Origin: Bacillota bacterium
GTDB lineage: Bacteria > Bacillota > Clostridia > Christensenellales > Aristaeellaceae
Direction of reading: 5' to 3'
Assembly: GCA_023402355.1 (NCBI GenBank)
Contig: JAEXCG010000054.1
Coordinates: 1 to 36,196, forward strand
Length of the DNA stretch: 36,196 nucleotides
Shown here: positions 15,699 to 23,814 of the stretch, in pieces
Position numbering within the stretch: position 1 is the first letter of the stretch
Layout of the letters: the number at the start of each line of letters is the position of its first letter
The notes under the pieces: generated by a model
Told to the model about the DNA's origin: nothing
The model's input: the letters and a program-made list of their open reading frames with translations, nothing else
The model's database searches: none
Made by a program: the position numbers and the translations under genes

Positions 15699-16871
15699 TT
15701 ACATGCCCAGCCTGCGGACGCGCAGCATCCCCCCGATGGCGGCGAGCGAAGCCTGCAGCGCCTCGGGGTTTTGCGGCGTTTCGTCCAGGTCGACGACGGT
15801 ATAGGCCAGCGCCGCACGCGAACGGTTCACGAGGTCGGAGATGTTCAGGCGCTGCGCGGAGACCGCCGCCGTGACCGCGCCCAGCACGTTGGGGATGTTC
15901 TGGTGGATCAGGCAGATGCGCGGCTTGCTCACCGGTGCTAGCGCCACGTCCGGCAGGTTGACGCTGTTTTGAATCGACCCGTTTTCCAGATACTCGCGCG
16001 TCTGGCGGGCGGCCATGACCGCGCAGTTTTCCTCGGACTCGGGCGTCGAGGCGCCCAAATGCGGGATGCACAGGACGTTCTTTGCGCACAGCAGCTCGTC
16101 GGAGGGGAAGTCCGTAACGTAGCGGGCGACCCTGCCGTCCGCGAGGGCGGAGAGCATCGCCGCGCTGTCCACTAGGCCCCCGCGCGAGAAGTTCAGGATG
16201 CGCACGCCCCGCTTCACCTTGCAAAGCGCGTCGGTCCCGATCATGCCGCGCGTGCCGTCCGTCAGCGGAACGTGCAGCGTCACGTAGTCGCAGGCGGCGA
16301 GAAGCTCGTCCAGCGAGCCCGCGCGCTGGATCTGGCGGGAAAGCAGCCAGGCGTGTTCGACCGTGATCGCCGGATCGAAGCCCACCACGTTCATGCCCAG
16401 CGCCGCCGCCGCGTTGGCGACGCGCAGGCCGATCGCGCCCAGGCCCACGACGCCCAGCCGCTTGCCCGCGATTTCCGGGCCGACGAACTGCCCCTTCCCC
16501 TTTTCAACCAGCTTTTCGACCGCCTCGCCCTGGCCCTTGAGCGTCTTGGCCCACTCCACGCCGCCCGTCACGTCGCGGCCGGAGAGCAGCAGGCCCGCGA
16601 GCGTCAGCTCGCAGACCGCGCCCGCATTCGCGCCCGGCGTGTTGAACACGCAGATGCCGAGGCGCGAGCACCTGTCCACGGAGATGTTGTTGACGCCCGC
16701 GCCTGCCCGCGCGATGCAGAGCAGCGAATCCGGTAGGGGGGCGTCGTGCATTGCGGCGCTGCGCACGAGGACGGCGTCCGGCGCCGGTTCGTCGGGCGAG
16801 ACGGCATAGCGCTCGCCGAGCTGCCCGAAGATCACGTCCGAAATCGCATTGAGCGTTTGAATCTTGTACAT
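15699..16871 (-). CDS. serA: D-3-phosphoglycerate dehydrogenase
   Basis: SerA oxidises 3-phosphoglycerate to 3-phosphohydroxypyruvate with NAD, the first step of serine synthesis. The 390-residue protein shows the Rossmann motif GLGAIG (residues 143-148), catalytic R230 in FSRGGLVD, E259 in DFPSDELL and H271 in IPHLGAST, and a C-terminal ACT-type domain (about 317-390, starting RICLIHQNIPNVLG), a usual site of allosteric control. The length fits the shorter class of bacterial SerA. It lies 12 bases after serC in the same operon. No serB-like phosphatase is seen here. Confidence 0.94.
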   Translation of the reverse strand: MYKIQTLNAISDVIFGQLGERYAVSPDEPAPDAVLVRSAAMHDAPLPDSLLCIARAGAGVNNISVDRCSRLGICVFNTPGANAGAVCELTLAGLLLSGRDVTGGVEWAKTLKGQGEAVEKLVEKGKGQFVGPEIAGKRLGVVGLGAIGLRVANAAAALGMNVVGFDPAITVEHAWLLSRQIQRAGSLDELLAACDYVTLHVPLTDGTRGMIGTDALCKVKRGVRILNFSRGGLVDSAAMLSALADGRVARYVTDFPSDELLCAKNVLCIPHLGASTPESEENCAVMAARQTREYLENGSIQNSVNLPDVALAPVSKPRICLIHQNIPNVLGAVTAAVSAQRLNISDLVNRSRAALAYTVVDLDETPQNPEALQASLAAIGGMLRVRRLGM

Positions 16872-16883
16872 ATCGCCGCCTCC

Positions 16884-17954
16884 TTACGCGTTCCTTGCCT
16901 CAAACTGTTTCATGAAGTCGACCAGCGCCTGCACGCCCTCCACGGGCATGGCGTTGTAAAGGCTCGCGCGCATGCCGCCGACCGTGCGGTGCCCCTTGAG
17001 ATTTACGAGCCCCGCGGCGGCGGCTTCCTTGACGAAGAGCGCGTCCTTGTCCGGATCGCCGGTGACGAAGGTCACGTTCATGCGCGAGCGGAACGCCTTT
17101 TGCGCCGTAGGCTTGAAAAGACGGCTCTCGTCCAGGTAGTCGTAGAGCAGGTTCGCCTTTTCGACGTTGACCTTTTCGATCGCCTCCACCCCGCCCAGCG
17201 AGCGCAGCCATTCAAAGCCCAGCTTCGCCACGTAGATGGCGAACGTATTCGGGGTGTTGTACATGGATTGCGCCTCCGCCTCGACCTGCCAGTTCAGCAG
17301 CTTGGGGCAGAGCGGGTTGGCCCGGCCGAGCAGATCCTCGCGCACGATCAGCACGCACAGGCCCGCCGGGCCGATGTTCTTCTGCGCGCCGGCGTAGATG
17401 ACGCCGAACCGGGAGACGTCGTAGGGCTCGGAGAGGATGTTCGAGGACATGTCCGCGACCAGCGGAACGCCCCTCGTGTCCGGAAGCGTCGTATAGCGCG
17501 TGCCGTAAATCGTGTTGTTCGTGGTGATGTGCACGTAATCCGCCTCCGGGGAGACGTCGGCTTCCGGCACGAAGGTGTAATTTTCCGCGCGCGAGGAGCC
17601 CGCGACGCGCACTTCGCCGTAGCGGCGCGCCTCCTCGGCCGCGAGGTGCGCGAAGTTGCCGCTGTCCACGTAGTCCGCCCTGCCCGTCTTCATCAGGTTG
17701 AGCGGCACCGCGGAGAACTGCTGCGTCGCGCCGCCCTGCAGGAACAGCACCCTGTAGTGATCCGGCACGTGCATAAGTTCTTTCAGCAATTCGACGGCCT
17801 GATCGAAAATCTCCTGGTACATTTTCGATCGATGACTCATCTCCATCACGGACATGCCCGTAGAGCCGTAGGAAACGAGGTCTTTTTGAACCTGTTCCAG
17901 GACGGGAAGGGCGAGCATGGAAGGACCGGGCGAGAAATTGAATACGCGTTTCAT
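16884..17954 (-). CDS. serC: Phosphoserine aminotransferase
   Basis: SerC transfers an amino group from glutamate to 3-phosphohydroxypyruvate, giving phosphoserine; it also serves in pyridoxal-phosphate synthesis in some bacteria. The 356-residue protein begins VFNFSPGPSMLALPVLEQ, typical of the family, and has the pyridoxal-phosphate lysine K192 in IYAGAQKNIGPAG and the segment MSHRSKMYQEI. The open frame runs upstream to 18263, but the ATG at 17954 is right: homologues begin here and AGAGGGGGC precedes it. It is the first gene of serC-serA. Confidence 0.95.
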   Translation of the reverse strand: MKRVFNFSPGPSMLALPVLEQVQKDLVSYGSTGMSVMEMSHRSKMYQEIFDQAVELLKELMHVPDHYRVLFLQGGATQQFSAVPLNLMKTGRADYVDSGNFAHLAAEEARRYGEVRVAGSSRAENYTFVPEADVSPEADYVHITTNNTIYGTRYTTLPDTRGVPLVADMSSNILSEPYDVSRFGVIYAGAQKNIGPAGLCVLIVREDLLGRANPLCPKLLNWQVEAEAQSMYNTPNTFAIYVAKLGFEWLRSLGGVEAIEKVNVEKANLLYDYLDESRLFKPTAQKAFRSRMNVTFVTGDPDKDALFVKEAAAAGLVNLKGHRTVGGMRASLYNAMPVEGVQALVDFMKQFEARNA

Positions 17955-17993
17955 GAAATAAGCCCCCTCTTTCTGATGATGATGATGAGTTGG

Positions 17994-18044
17994 ACCCGTC
18001 GACGGGTTATCGATCATTATGATCGCTTTAGCACGGAAAAGCAA
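17994..18044 (-). promoter_or_regulatory. serC promoter with two palindromic candidate operators
   Basis: On the minus strand TTGCTT (18044-18039) and CATAAT (18021-18016) are 17 bases apart. The -10 is embedded in a perfect 15-base palindrome, CGATCAT-T-ATGATCG (18011-18025). Just downstream is a second, unrelated 14-base perfect palindrome, ACCCGTCGACGGGT (17994-18007). Either could bind a repressor of serine synthesis. Confidence 0.6.
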
Positions 18045-18083
18045 GAGGTTTGAATAAAAAAATGGAAGGCATGTTATGGGTGC

Positions 18084-18115
18084 AAAAAAGCCGGTGCGGC
18101 TCGCGCCGCACCGGC
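18084..18115 (-). terminator. Intrinsic terminator of the glyoxalase-like gene
   Basis: An 11-bp perfect stem (GCCGGTGCGGC / GCCGCACCGGC, 4-base loop, 18090-18115) is followed on the minus strand by six T residues (18089-18084). Confidence 0.92.
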
Positions 18116-18138
18116 CCTCTATAAATTGGATGGGTTTT

Positions 18139-18510
18139 TCAGCGCTTCTCGGGAACAATTTCAATCCAGTATCCGTCAGGATCATTGATGAAGTACAGCC
18201 CCATCTTCTCGTTTTCAAAGCAGATGCAGCCCATTTCTGCGTGCTTTGCGTGGGCGGCTTCATAATCGTCCACCGTGTAGCAGATGTGCGATTCGTTGTC
18301 GCCCAGGTTGTAGGGCGTCCCCTTATCCCGCAGCCACGTCAGCTCCAGACAGCTTCCGGACCGGCCGTCCGCGAGAAAGACGATGCGGAAGCTTCCGTCG
18401 TCGGCGGTCTTGTCGCGCTGCACGCTAAGGCCCAGCGCTTCCTTGTAAAAGGCGAGACTGCGATCGAGGTCGAGGACGTTCAGGTTCGCGTGCGCCATGG
18501 TAAAGTTCAT
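18139..18510 (-). CDS. Glyoxalase I-like VOC metalloenzyme
   Basis: This 123-residue protein belongs to the vicinal-oxygen-chelate superfamily and resembles lactoylglutathione lyase (GloA), which detoxifies methylglyoxal. All four expected metal ligands are in place: H7 in MAHANL, E56 in CLELTW, H75 in ESHICY and E117 in WIEIVPE. The ending FINDPDGYWIEIV is typical. I chose the ATG at 18510 because GGGAGG lies before it; an in-frame start 15 bases upstream is possible. It lies 59 bases after the UlaG-like gene and is probably co-transcribed with it. As Firmicutes often lack glutathione, the actual thiol cofactor is uncertain. Confidence 0.85.
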   Translation of the reverse strand: MNFTMAHANLNVLDLDRSLAFYKEALGLSVQRDKTADDGSFRIVFLADGRSGSCLELTWLRDKGTPYNLGDNESHICYTVDDYEAAHAKHAEMGCICFENEKMGLYFINDPDGYWIEIVPEKR

Positions 18511-18569
18511 GCTCAATCCTCCCATGTGAAGTTTGGCCGCGGCCTGCGGTCGAGGGCGCGGCCGGTCGA

Positions 18570-19406
18570 TCAGCTCTCCGGAGCCTCATTGGGGCTTTCT
18601 TCCTCCGGAGGCGGATTCGGCGCGCTTTCCGGCGCGTCCGGCTGCTGCGCCGCCTGCTCCGGCTTGAAGGGAACGTTCGCGCTTTGCGCCTCGTTTTCCT
18701 GCCGGTAGTAGATCGTGCTTTCAAAGGGACGGGTGAGCGCCACCATTTCCGTGCGGCGCGACCGGTTGAGGCGCACGAACTCCTGCGCCACGTCCACGCG
18801 TCCCTGCCAGTGCATGGGGATCATCAGATGGGGCTTGACGGCCATGGCGAAGTACCCGGCCCCCGCGTCGTACAGGCTGCCCTGACGCGGGTCGACAGGG
18901 AAGAAGGCGACGTCGATGTCGAGCCCCTCCAGGGGCTTGACGGCCCGGTTAAAGGCGCGCTCCGCGTCCTCGATTTCCTTCGTCGTGGAGACGTCGCGCC
19001 AGTGCCAGAGGTTGAGGTCGCCCGCGTGGAACACGGTCGCCCCGTGGTAGCGAACGAGGAACGATACGCCCAGATCGGTCGAGTCGTACGCGGTGATGAA
19101 CGCGCCGCCGATGCGCGTTTCCGCGCCCGGCTGCATGCGCTTTCCGATGTAAGGCTCCGGCACGTCGTCCCCGAGCACGTAATGCACGCGCTGCGGCTCC
19201 ATCCAGTCGTAGATATCCGGGGTGAAGTGATCCGGGTGGCTGTGGCTGACGAAGACGATGACCTGTTCATATCCCGCGAGGTCGGCCCGAGTGAGGCGGC
19301 CGGATTCTCCCGTTTCCCCAGGCCAATAGTCGAACACCATGCACAGGCCGTCCACGACCACGCGGAACCCGCTGTGGTTCAGGTACGTCACCTGAATTTC
19401 CTGCAT
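18570..19406 (-). CDS. UlaG-like metallo-beta-lactamase-fold hydrolase
   Basis: This 278-residue protein has the metallo-beta-lactamase fold: HSHPDH at residues 55-60 is the H-x-H-x-D-H metal motif, and later FHAGDLNLWHW and PMHWQGR provide further expected ligands. It resembles the COG2220 group (UlaG and related L-ascorbate-6-phosphate lactonase-like and N-acyl-phosphatidylethanolamine hydrolase-like proteins), whose substrates are diverse. The C-terminal 40 residues are proline- and glutamate-rich and look disordered. The start at 19406 has AGGAAG upstream; the longer frame lies across the promoter. There is no signal peptide, so it acts in the cytoplasm. The substrate is unknown. Confidence 0.8.
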   Translation of the reverse strand: MQEIQVTYLNHSGFRVVVDGLCMVFDYWPGETGESGRLTRADLAGYEQVIVFVSHSHPDHFTPDIYDWMEPQRVHYVLGDDVPEPYIGKRMQPGAETRIGGAFITAYDSTDLGVSFLVRYHGATVFHAGDLNLWHWRDVSTTKEIEDAERAFNRAVKPLEGLDIDVAFFPVDPRQGSLYDAGAGYFAMAVKPHLMIPMHWQGRVDVAQEFVRLNRSRRTEMVALTRPFESTIYYRQENEAQSANVPFKPEQAAQQPDAPESAPNPPPEEESPNEAPES

Positions 19407-19459
19407 TGCATTCGCTTCCTTTCCTGCGCTTTTTCTTTTGCACGCCTGATCTAAGCCAT

Positions 19460-19487
19460 ATTTTACACGCTTTGCGCCACTTGTCAA
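19460..19487 (-). promoter_or_regulatory. Predicted promoter of the UlaG-like and glyoxalase genes
   Basis: On the minus strand TTGACA (19487-19482) and TAAAAT (19465-19460) are 16 bases apart, about 50 bases before the start codon. Confidence 0.68.
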
Positions 19488-19605
19488 GAAAAATGCGCAA
19501 AAATATGGGCGAGACAATCCATTTGAGATCAAAAAAACGTCATTATTCGACAGGCTTACTCCACCGAACTTCTATTCGGCGGGTCTGCGGCGGAAAACGG
19601 GCGTA

Positions 19606-19634
19606 TTGACAATTTGGCAGGTCGCCTCTATTAT
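19606..19634 (+). promoter_or_regulatory. Predicted promoter upstream of the phosphorylase-like gene
   Basis: TTGACA (19606-19611) and TATTAT (19629-19634) are 17 bases apart. The leader to the start codon is about 245 bases of AT-rich sequence. Within the 480-base gap 19407-19886 I see this promoter, the UlaG-side promoter and a repeat remnant, but no convincing gene. Confidence 0.6.
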
Positions 19635-19692
19635 GATAAATCAAGGATTTAAGCATCACGATTTTATAAGGGGTTACAGGTTATCGAAAAAT

Positions 19693-19718
19693 CCATCGAA
19701 AGCAGAGAACCCAAAAGC
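19693..19718 (+). repeat. Remnant matching the 5' end of the dispersed repeat
   Basis: These 26 bases match the first 26 bases of repeat copy 1 (8841-8866) at 23 positions. None of the three downstream hairpins of the full repeat follows. It may be a truncated or decayed copy in the AT-rich island, or a separate conserved box. Confidence 0.45.
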
Positions 19719-19886
19719 ATTGAAAGCAAAGGATTTATCGCAATGTGTTCGCCTTATTCCCTTTTACGGTTTCACAAAAGCTTATTTTAACAAGCTATAG
19801 GCGACGCTTTGTACAGCTCGTGGAGCGGATAAAGCGAAATGGGATTCAGCGCATGCGTTTGATATTTAGGGGGTCAGGGAAATAGA

Positions 19887-20648
19887 ATGCTGATGGAAAA
19901 TACATATCCAATATTCGAGTTTGATGAGAACAAAGTTGCAAAAATAAATCCCACGTCTTTTGCAGACCAATCGTTTGAAACAGACCGCTTAATTATAACT
20001 TTTTTCCCCGAGGTTATGGATAAGTTGGCGAACGAAGGCAAGATTACCCATGAAAGAACGATTGCCGGTGAAAACCCGATTTTAATATACCGCTTCTTAG
20101 ACGATGATATTCTGATTACATTGGGTCAAATAGGATGTCCGGCTTGTGCTGGAAATTTGGATCTATTGAATGCGATGGGGATTACAAAGGTTATGTTCTG
20201 TGGCGGCGGCGGAGTTCTTGATGAAAATATTGAAGTGGGCCAGCTATTGGTAGTGGACGGGGCAATTCGGGATGAAGGTTTCTCATACCATTACATAGAA
20301 CCTTCAAGATATATCTTTACAAATCCCGCAACCACCGAAAAAATCACTCAGTATTTGGAGGATCACTCAATTTCATACACCCGCGGATTGACTTGGACAA
20401 CGGATGCAATATTCAGAGAAACTGCCGACAGAATAGCACGGAGAAAAAATGAAGGTGCAAAGATTGTAGAAATGGAGCAGGCAGGGTGCATAGCCGTTTC
20501 ACAATTCAGAGGCTTTGAATATGGGGCACTGATCTACGGCGGGGATGATGTTTCGCAGATTGAATGGAGCGACAGGGGCTGGCATAGCCGAGAGGGAATT
20601 CGCTATGACCTTGTGACGCTTTGTAAGAAACTGGTCAAGATACTATAG
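19887..20648 (+). CDS. Nucleoside phosphorylase-like protein (PNP/UDP phosphorylase superfamily)
   Basis: The 253-residue protein belongs to the PNP/UDP phosphorylase superfamily, which cleaves nucleosides to base and ribose-1-phosphate. Seen are ITLGQIGCPACAGNLDLLNAMGITKVMFCG (about residues 73-102, the glycine-rich phosphate and base region) and the ribose-binding E195-M196-E197 in KIVEMEQAG. The substrate cannot be fixed; it differs from standard Udp, PNP and MTA nucleosidases. The first ATG (19887) is used with an AGGGGGTCAGGG stretch upstream; ATG at 19893 is an alternative. Base composition and codon use are far more AT-rich than in all neighbouring genes, suggesting recent acquisition. 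It stands alone on its strand segment with its own promoter. Confidence 0.82.
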   Translation: MLMENTYPIFEFDENKVAKINPTSFADQSFETDRLIITFFPEVMDKLANEGKITHERTIAGENPILIYRFLDDDILITLGQIGCPACAGNLDLLNAMGITKVMFCGGGGVLDENIEVGQLLVVDGAIRDEGFSYHYIEPSRYIFTNPATTEKITQYLEDHSISYTRGLTWTTDAIFRETADRIARRKNEGAKIVEMEQAGCIAVSQFRGFEYGALIYGGDDVSQIEWSDRGWHSREGIRYDLVTLCKKLVKIL

Positions 20649-20802
20649 CACCATTCCGGGCATTTAGAGGGTTGGATAGGTAAACACGAATTTTTTGACC
20701 GTTGGCTGAAACCGCCATCGACGCCCCTTGGGGCGATTGCGCTATTGACGACGAAAATGGGCGTCCCCGTCATCGGACGCCGATAAGCTGGAGGAAACGC
20801 AC

Positions 20803-22062
20803 TTGGATCGACTGGACCGTACGCCGCGCCGCCGCCGGTACGACGCCGCGCGCGAGGAGCCGGCGCCCGAACCGAAGGAAGGCGGCGAGGCGCCGCAGGA
20901 TCGGCGGCGCTTTGCCAAGCGGCGCGAGACGCAGAGCCTGCCCAAGCGGCATTTTGAATTGCCCAAGCCGGGCGTGCACTTCAACCCGCGTCCCCCGGCG
21001 CTGATCGCGGCGGGGCTGCTGCTGCTGACCGTCTGTGCGCAGTCAAGCGCGCCGCTCGAGCCGCTGCCCACCGTGCAGGAACGCTTTGAAGACTGGGTTA
21101 AGACGCAGAACGACCTGACCGTGAAGGCCCTGCCGGGGCCGACAATCGAACCGGGCTCCACGCTGGCCGCCATCCTGCAAAAGGAGGAAAGCGAGCCGCA
21201 GGGCCCCGCGCCGAGCGCCGCGGCCGCCGCGACGCCGAAGCCCGAGGCGACGCAGGAGCCCAGCCGCTTCAAGCACTACGAGCCCGGCGAGCTTTCCTAC
21301 GAGAGCGACTCGCTTTCCGTCTCCATCGAACAGATTCAGGAGGACGGCGTCACCTACTTCCTCGCGGACATTCAGGTGTCCGATCCCCGGCAGCTGCGGA
21401 CGGCCTTCGCGGGCGAGAAGTACGGCAACGCGTCCTATGAGACGGTCTCCGACATCGCGGACCGCCATCAGCCGGTCATCGCGACGAACGCGGATTTTTA
21501 CAAGTTTCACAAGAACGGCATCATCCTGCGAAACGGCGAGCTGTACCGCAAGCAGAACAGCCAGCGTCACCTGCTGATCGTGGACGGCGAGGGCAACATG
21601 TCCGCCCTGACCGACCGGCGGGAGAAGCAGGGCGTGGTCGCCAACAAGCTCGAAAAGGAGGGCACCTGGCAGACGTTTGAGTTCGGCCCGGTGCTCGTCA
21701 AGGACGGAGAGGCCACCACGCTGCCCAAGAGCTTTTTCATCCGCACGGCGGACGACCCGGCCTACCGGGAGCCGCGCACGGGCATCGGACAGCTCGGCCC
21801 GCTGCACTACATCCTGATCGTCGTGGATGGACGGCGCGACGGATACTCCGAGGGCATGACGCTGCCGGAGTTCCAGCAGTTGTTCGTCAAGCACGGCGCG
21901 CAGTTCGCCTTCAACCTGGACGGCGGCGGCTCCACGACGCTGTACTTTCAGGGCGAGGTCGTGAACATGCCCTCCTCGGGCGACGAGCGGCGCGTATCGG
22001 ACATCGTGATGTTCGTGGACGCGGCGGCGCTGCCGGACGAAGAGGCGGGCGCAGCGGAATGA
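20803..22062 (+). CDS. NAGPA-domain (phosphodiester glycosidase family) membrane-anchored protein
   Basis: This 419-residue protein has an arginine-rich cytoplasmic N terminus (residues 1-64), one membrane segment (about 65-79, PALIAAGLLLLTVCA), a proline/alanine-rich linker, and an extracellular NAGPA domain (about 165-405). Domain hallmarks are TNADFYKFHKNGIILRNGELY, EFGPVLVKDG, VVDGRRDGYSEGMTLPE, and FNLDGGGSTTLYFQG. The family is named for the enzyme that uncovers mannose-6-phosphate; bacterial members act on envelope phosphodiester-linked sugars or exopolysaccharides, and the substrate here is unknown. Translation starts at TTG (20803) with GGAGGA 7 bases upstream. The paralogue at 22106 follows by 43 bases. 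Confidence 0.85.
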   Translation: MDRLDRTPRRRRYDAAREEPAPEPKEGGEAPQDRRRFAKRRETQSLPKRHFELPKPGVHFNPRPPALIAAGLLLLTVCAQSSAPLEPLPTVQERFEDWVKTQNDLTVKALPGPTIEPGSTLAAILQKEESEPQGPAPSAAAAATPKPEATQEPSRFKHYEPGELSYESDSLSVSIEQIQEDGVTYFLADIQVSDPRQLRTAFAGEKYGNASYETVSDIADRHQPVIATNADFYKFHKNGIILRNGELYRKQNSQRHLLIVDGEGNMSALTDRREKQGVVANKLEKEGTWQTFEFGPVLVKDGEATTLPKSFFIRTADDPAYREPRTGIGQLGPLHYILIVVDGRRDGYSEGMTLPEFQQLFVKHGAQFAFNLDGGGSTTLYFQGEVVNMPSSGDERRVSDIVMFVDAAALPDEEAGAAE

Positions 22063-22105
22063 TTTTTACAGAACCTACATATATACAATAGAGAGGAATG
22101 GACAG

Positions 22106-22963
22106 ATGCACACATTCAAGCGGGGCTTATGCGCGCTGCTTGCGCTTTGCCTGATGTTTTTATCCACCCTTGCCCTCGCCGCGGAGACGCCGAAGGCGCG
22201 CACGTCCGAACACTACGACACCTACACCTCCGACACGCTGACGATCGACATCACGCGGGAGGAGTGGACGTTCAAGTCCCACAAGCTCAAGTTCCTGGTC
22301 GCCCGCGTGCACGTCGAGGACCCGGCCCAGCTTCGCACGGCGTTTGCGGGCGACGTGTACGACAAAAAGATGGTGGAGGACACCGAGTCCATCGCCGAGC
22401 GCAACGGCGCGGTGCTGGCCTTTAACGGCGACTATTACAACCACAAGGACAACGTGGGCATCATCATCCGCAACGGCGAATTATACCGCGAAAAGAAGAG
22501 CACGCGCGACTTGATGACCATCGACCGCAACGGCCTGATGGAGACCTACCTCAAGTCCGAGCGCGAGGAGACGCCCATCCCTGCGGAGGACCTGATGCTC
22601 GAAGGCGTGGTGCAGGCGTTTGAGTTCGGCCCCGCGCTCGTGCGCGACGGGGAGGCGCTGGAGATGCCCAGCAAGTACATCATCACCACCAACGACCGCA
22701 TCCGCGAGCCGCGCACCGCGATCGGCCAGACCGCCGACGGGGATTACGTGGTCGTCGTCGCGGACGGACGGCGCGACGGCTGGTCGGACAAGGGCATGAC
22801 GCTTCAGGAGCTGGCGCAGGTCTTCGTGGAGCAGGGCTGCGTCACCGCCTACAACCTGGACGGCGGCGGCTCCGCGACGCTCTACTACAACGGCGAGATC
22901 ATCAACAAGCCCGCGGGCGGCGGGCAGCGCCGCGTCAGCGACATCGTGTATTTTGTGCCGTAA
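22106..22963 (+). CDS. Secreted NAGPA-domain protein, paralogue of the preceding gene
   Basis: This 285-residue protein has a cleavable signal peptide (HTFKRGLCALLALCLMFL then STLALAA, cleavage near residue 26) and a single NAGPA domain. It shares long near-identical motifs with its upstream neighbour: QLRTAFAGDVYDKK, GIIIRNGELYR, FEFGPALVRDGEA, REPRTAIGQ, VVADGRRDGWSDKGMTLQE, and YNLDGGGSATLYYNGEI. It differs by being freely secreted and lacking the cytoplasmic and linker regions, so the pair looks like a tandem duplication that split between an anchored and a released form. AGAGAGGAATG precedes the ATG. Substrate unknown. Confidence 0.86.
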   Translation: MHTFKRGLCALLALCLMFLSTLALAAETPKARTSEHYDTYTSDTLTIDITREEWTFKSHKLKFLVARVHVEDPAQLRTAFAGDVYDKKMVEDTESIAERNGAVLAFNGDYYNHKDNVGIIIRNGELYREKKSTRDLMTIDRNGLMETYLKSEREETPIPAEDLMLEGVVQAFEFGPALVRDGEALEMPSKYIITTNDRIREPRTAIGQTADGDYVVVVADGRRDGWSDKGMTLQELAQVFVEQGCVTAYNLDGGGSATLYYNGEIINKPAGGGQRRVSDIVYFVP

Positions 22964-23024
22964 GGGAAGGCGCGGAGCCGTTTGGCGCTCCCCCGCGGCG
23001 AGGAAGGACAAGGAGGGATGCGCC

Positions 23025-23729
23025 GTGAGACGCACGTTATGCCTGCTGCTCGTACTGCTCGCACTGCCCCTGGGCGCGCTGGCAAACGAGGGGGACCCGC
23101 TGCTCAACGCGGAGGAGCTGGGCGAGCTTCGCGAGTCCTATGAGGCCTTTCTGGACGAGCTGGAGGACCTGATCGTCGAAAAAGGGCTGCTGGACGAGAG
23201 CCAGCGGGAGGAGTGGCGCATGTATCAGCTGGGCGACTTCTTTCAAAACGGGGGCTACGGGATGATCGCCGCCATGTACACCCCGGACCTGCTGGAGTAC
23301 GTGCGCGAGGAGGACACGATGATCCGCCTGTCCCTTGAGACGCCGGCGGGCACGCTCTGGGTCGACACCATGCGCAGCTACACGCCGCTGGATTCCGCCC
23401 AGCCGGGGCTGCTGCTCGAACTGAGCCTGACGGACGCGGAGGGCTTGCCGGTCGCCTGCCGGTTCCGCTATACGGCCTCCTCGGGCGGGTTCATCGCCTG
23501 GGACGCGCTGCGCGCCCGCAACAGCGACGTGGGCGTCACCCTCATCAACGACGGCAGGCCCTGCTATTGGTCGGACCAGCCGCTGACCACCGATGTGTAC
23601 GCCGATTCACCGGTCCTTTCCATCGAGGTGTTGGGGGAGAGCGACGACGCCCAGGTGCTCGCTGCGGCGCGCCTCACGCTGACCCCCTCGGGCACGGGCT
23701 GGCGCGTCGAGGACGACGCGCTGCGCTGA
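23025..23729 (+). CDS. Secreted protein of unknown function
   Basis: I do not recognise this 234-residue protein. It starts at GTG (23025) after GGAGGG and has a clear signal peptide (residues 1-19, RRTLCLLLVLLALPLGALA). The mature part begins with an acidic helical stretch (NAEELGELRESYEAFLDELEDLIVEKGLLDES) and continues as a beta-rich, acidic domain with few lysines. It is 61 bases after the second NAGPA gene, on the same strand, with a strong terminator downstream, so it is probably the last gene of that envelope operon. No enzymatic motif is visible. Confidence 0.75.
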   Translation: MRRTLCLLLVLLALPLGALANEGDPLLNAEELGELRESYEAFLDELEDLIVEKGLLDESQREEWRMYQLGDFFQNGGYGMIAAMYTPDLLEYVREEDTMIRLSLETPAGTLWVDTMRSYTPLDSAQPGLLLELSLTDAEGLPVACRFRYTASSGGFIAWDALRARNSDVGVTLINDGRPCYWSDQPLTTDVYADSPVLSIEVLGESDDAQVLAAARLTLTPSGTGWRVEDDALR

Positions 23730-23768
23730 AAGTCTCCTCAGGAAACTTTTGTGAATAATATTCATAAA

Positions 23769-23814
23769 AATCGCGCTATGATGAATTTGTATTCATCATA
23801 GCGCGATTGCTTTT
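23769..23814 (+). terminator. Strong intrinsic terminator after the secreted-protein operon
   Basis: An 18-bp perfect stem (23769-23786 with 23791-23808, loop TTGT) is followed by GCTTTTG. It ends the NAGPA operon and insulates the dnaA region. An AT-rich stretch immediately precedes it. Confidence 0.88.

Noticed and set aside
19606..19800. 64-codon open frame before the phosphorylase-like gene
   Set aside because: It begins on the -35 of the predicted promoter, has no good ribosome binding site, and crosses the repeat remnant.
20722..20735. CGCCCC-TT-GGGGCG palindrome upstream of the first NAGPA gene
   Set aside because: The loop is too short for a hairpin of note, no T run follows, and it cannot be tied to a promoter.
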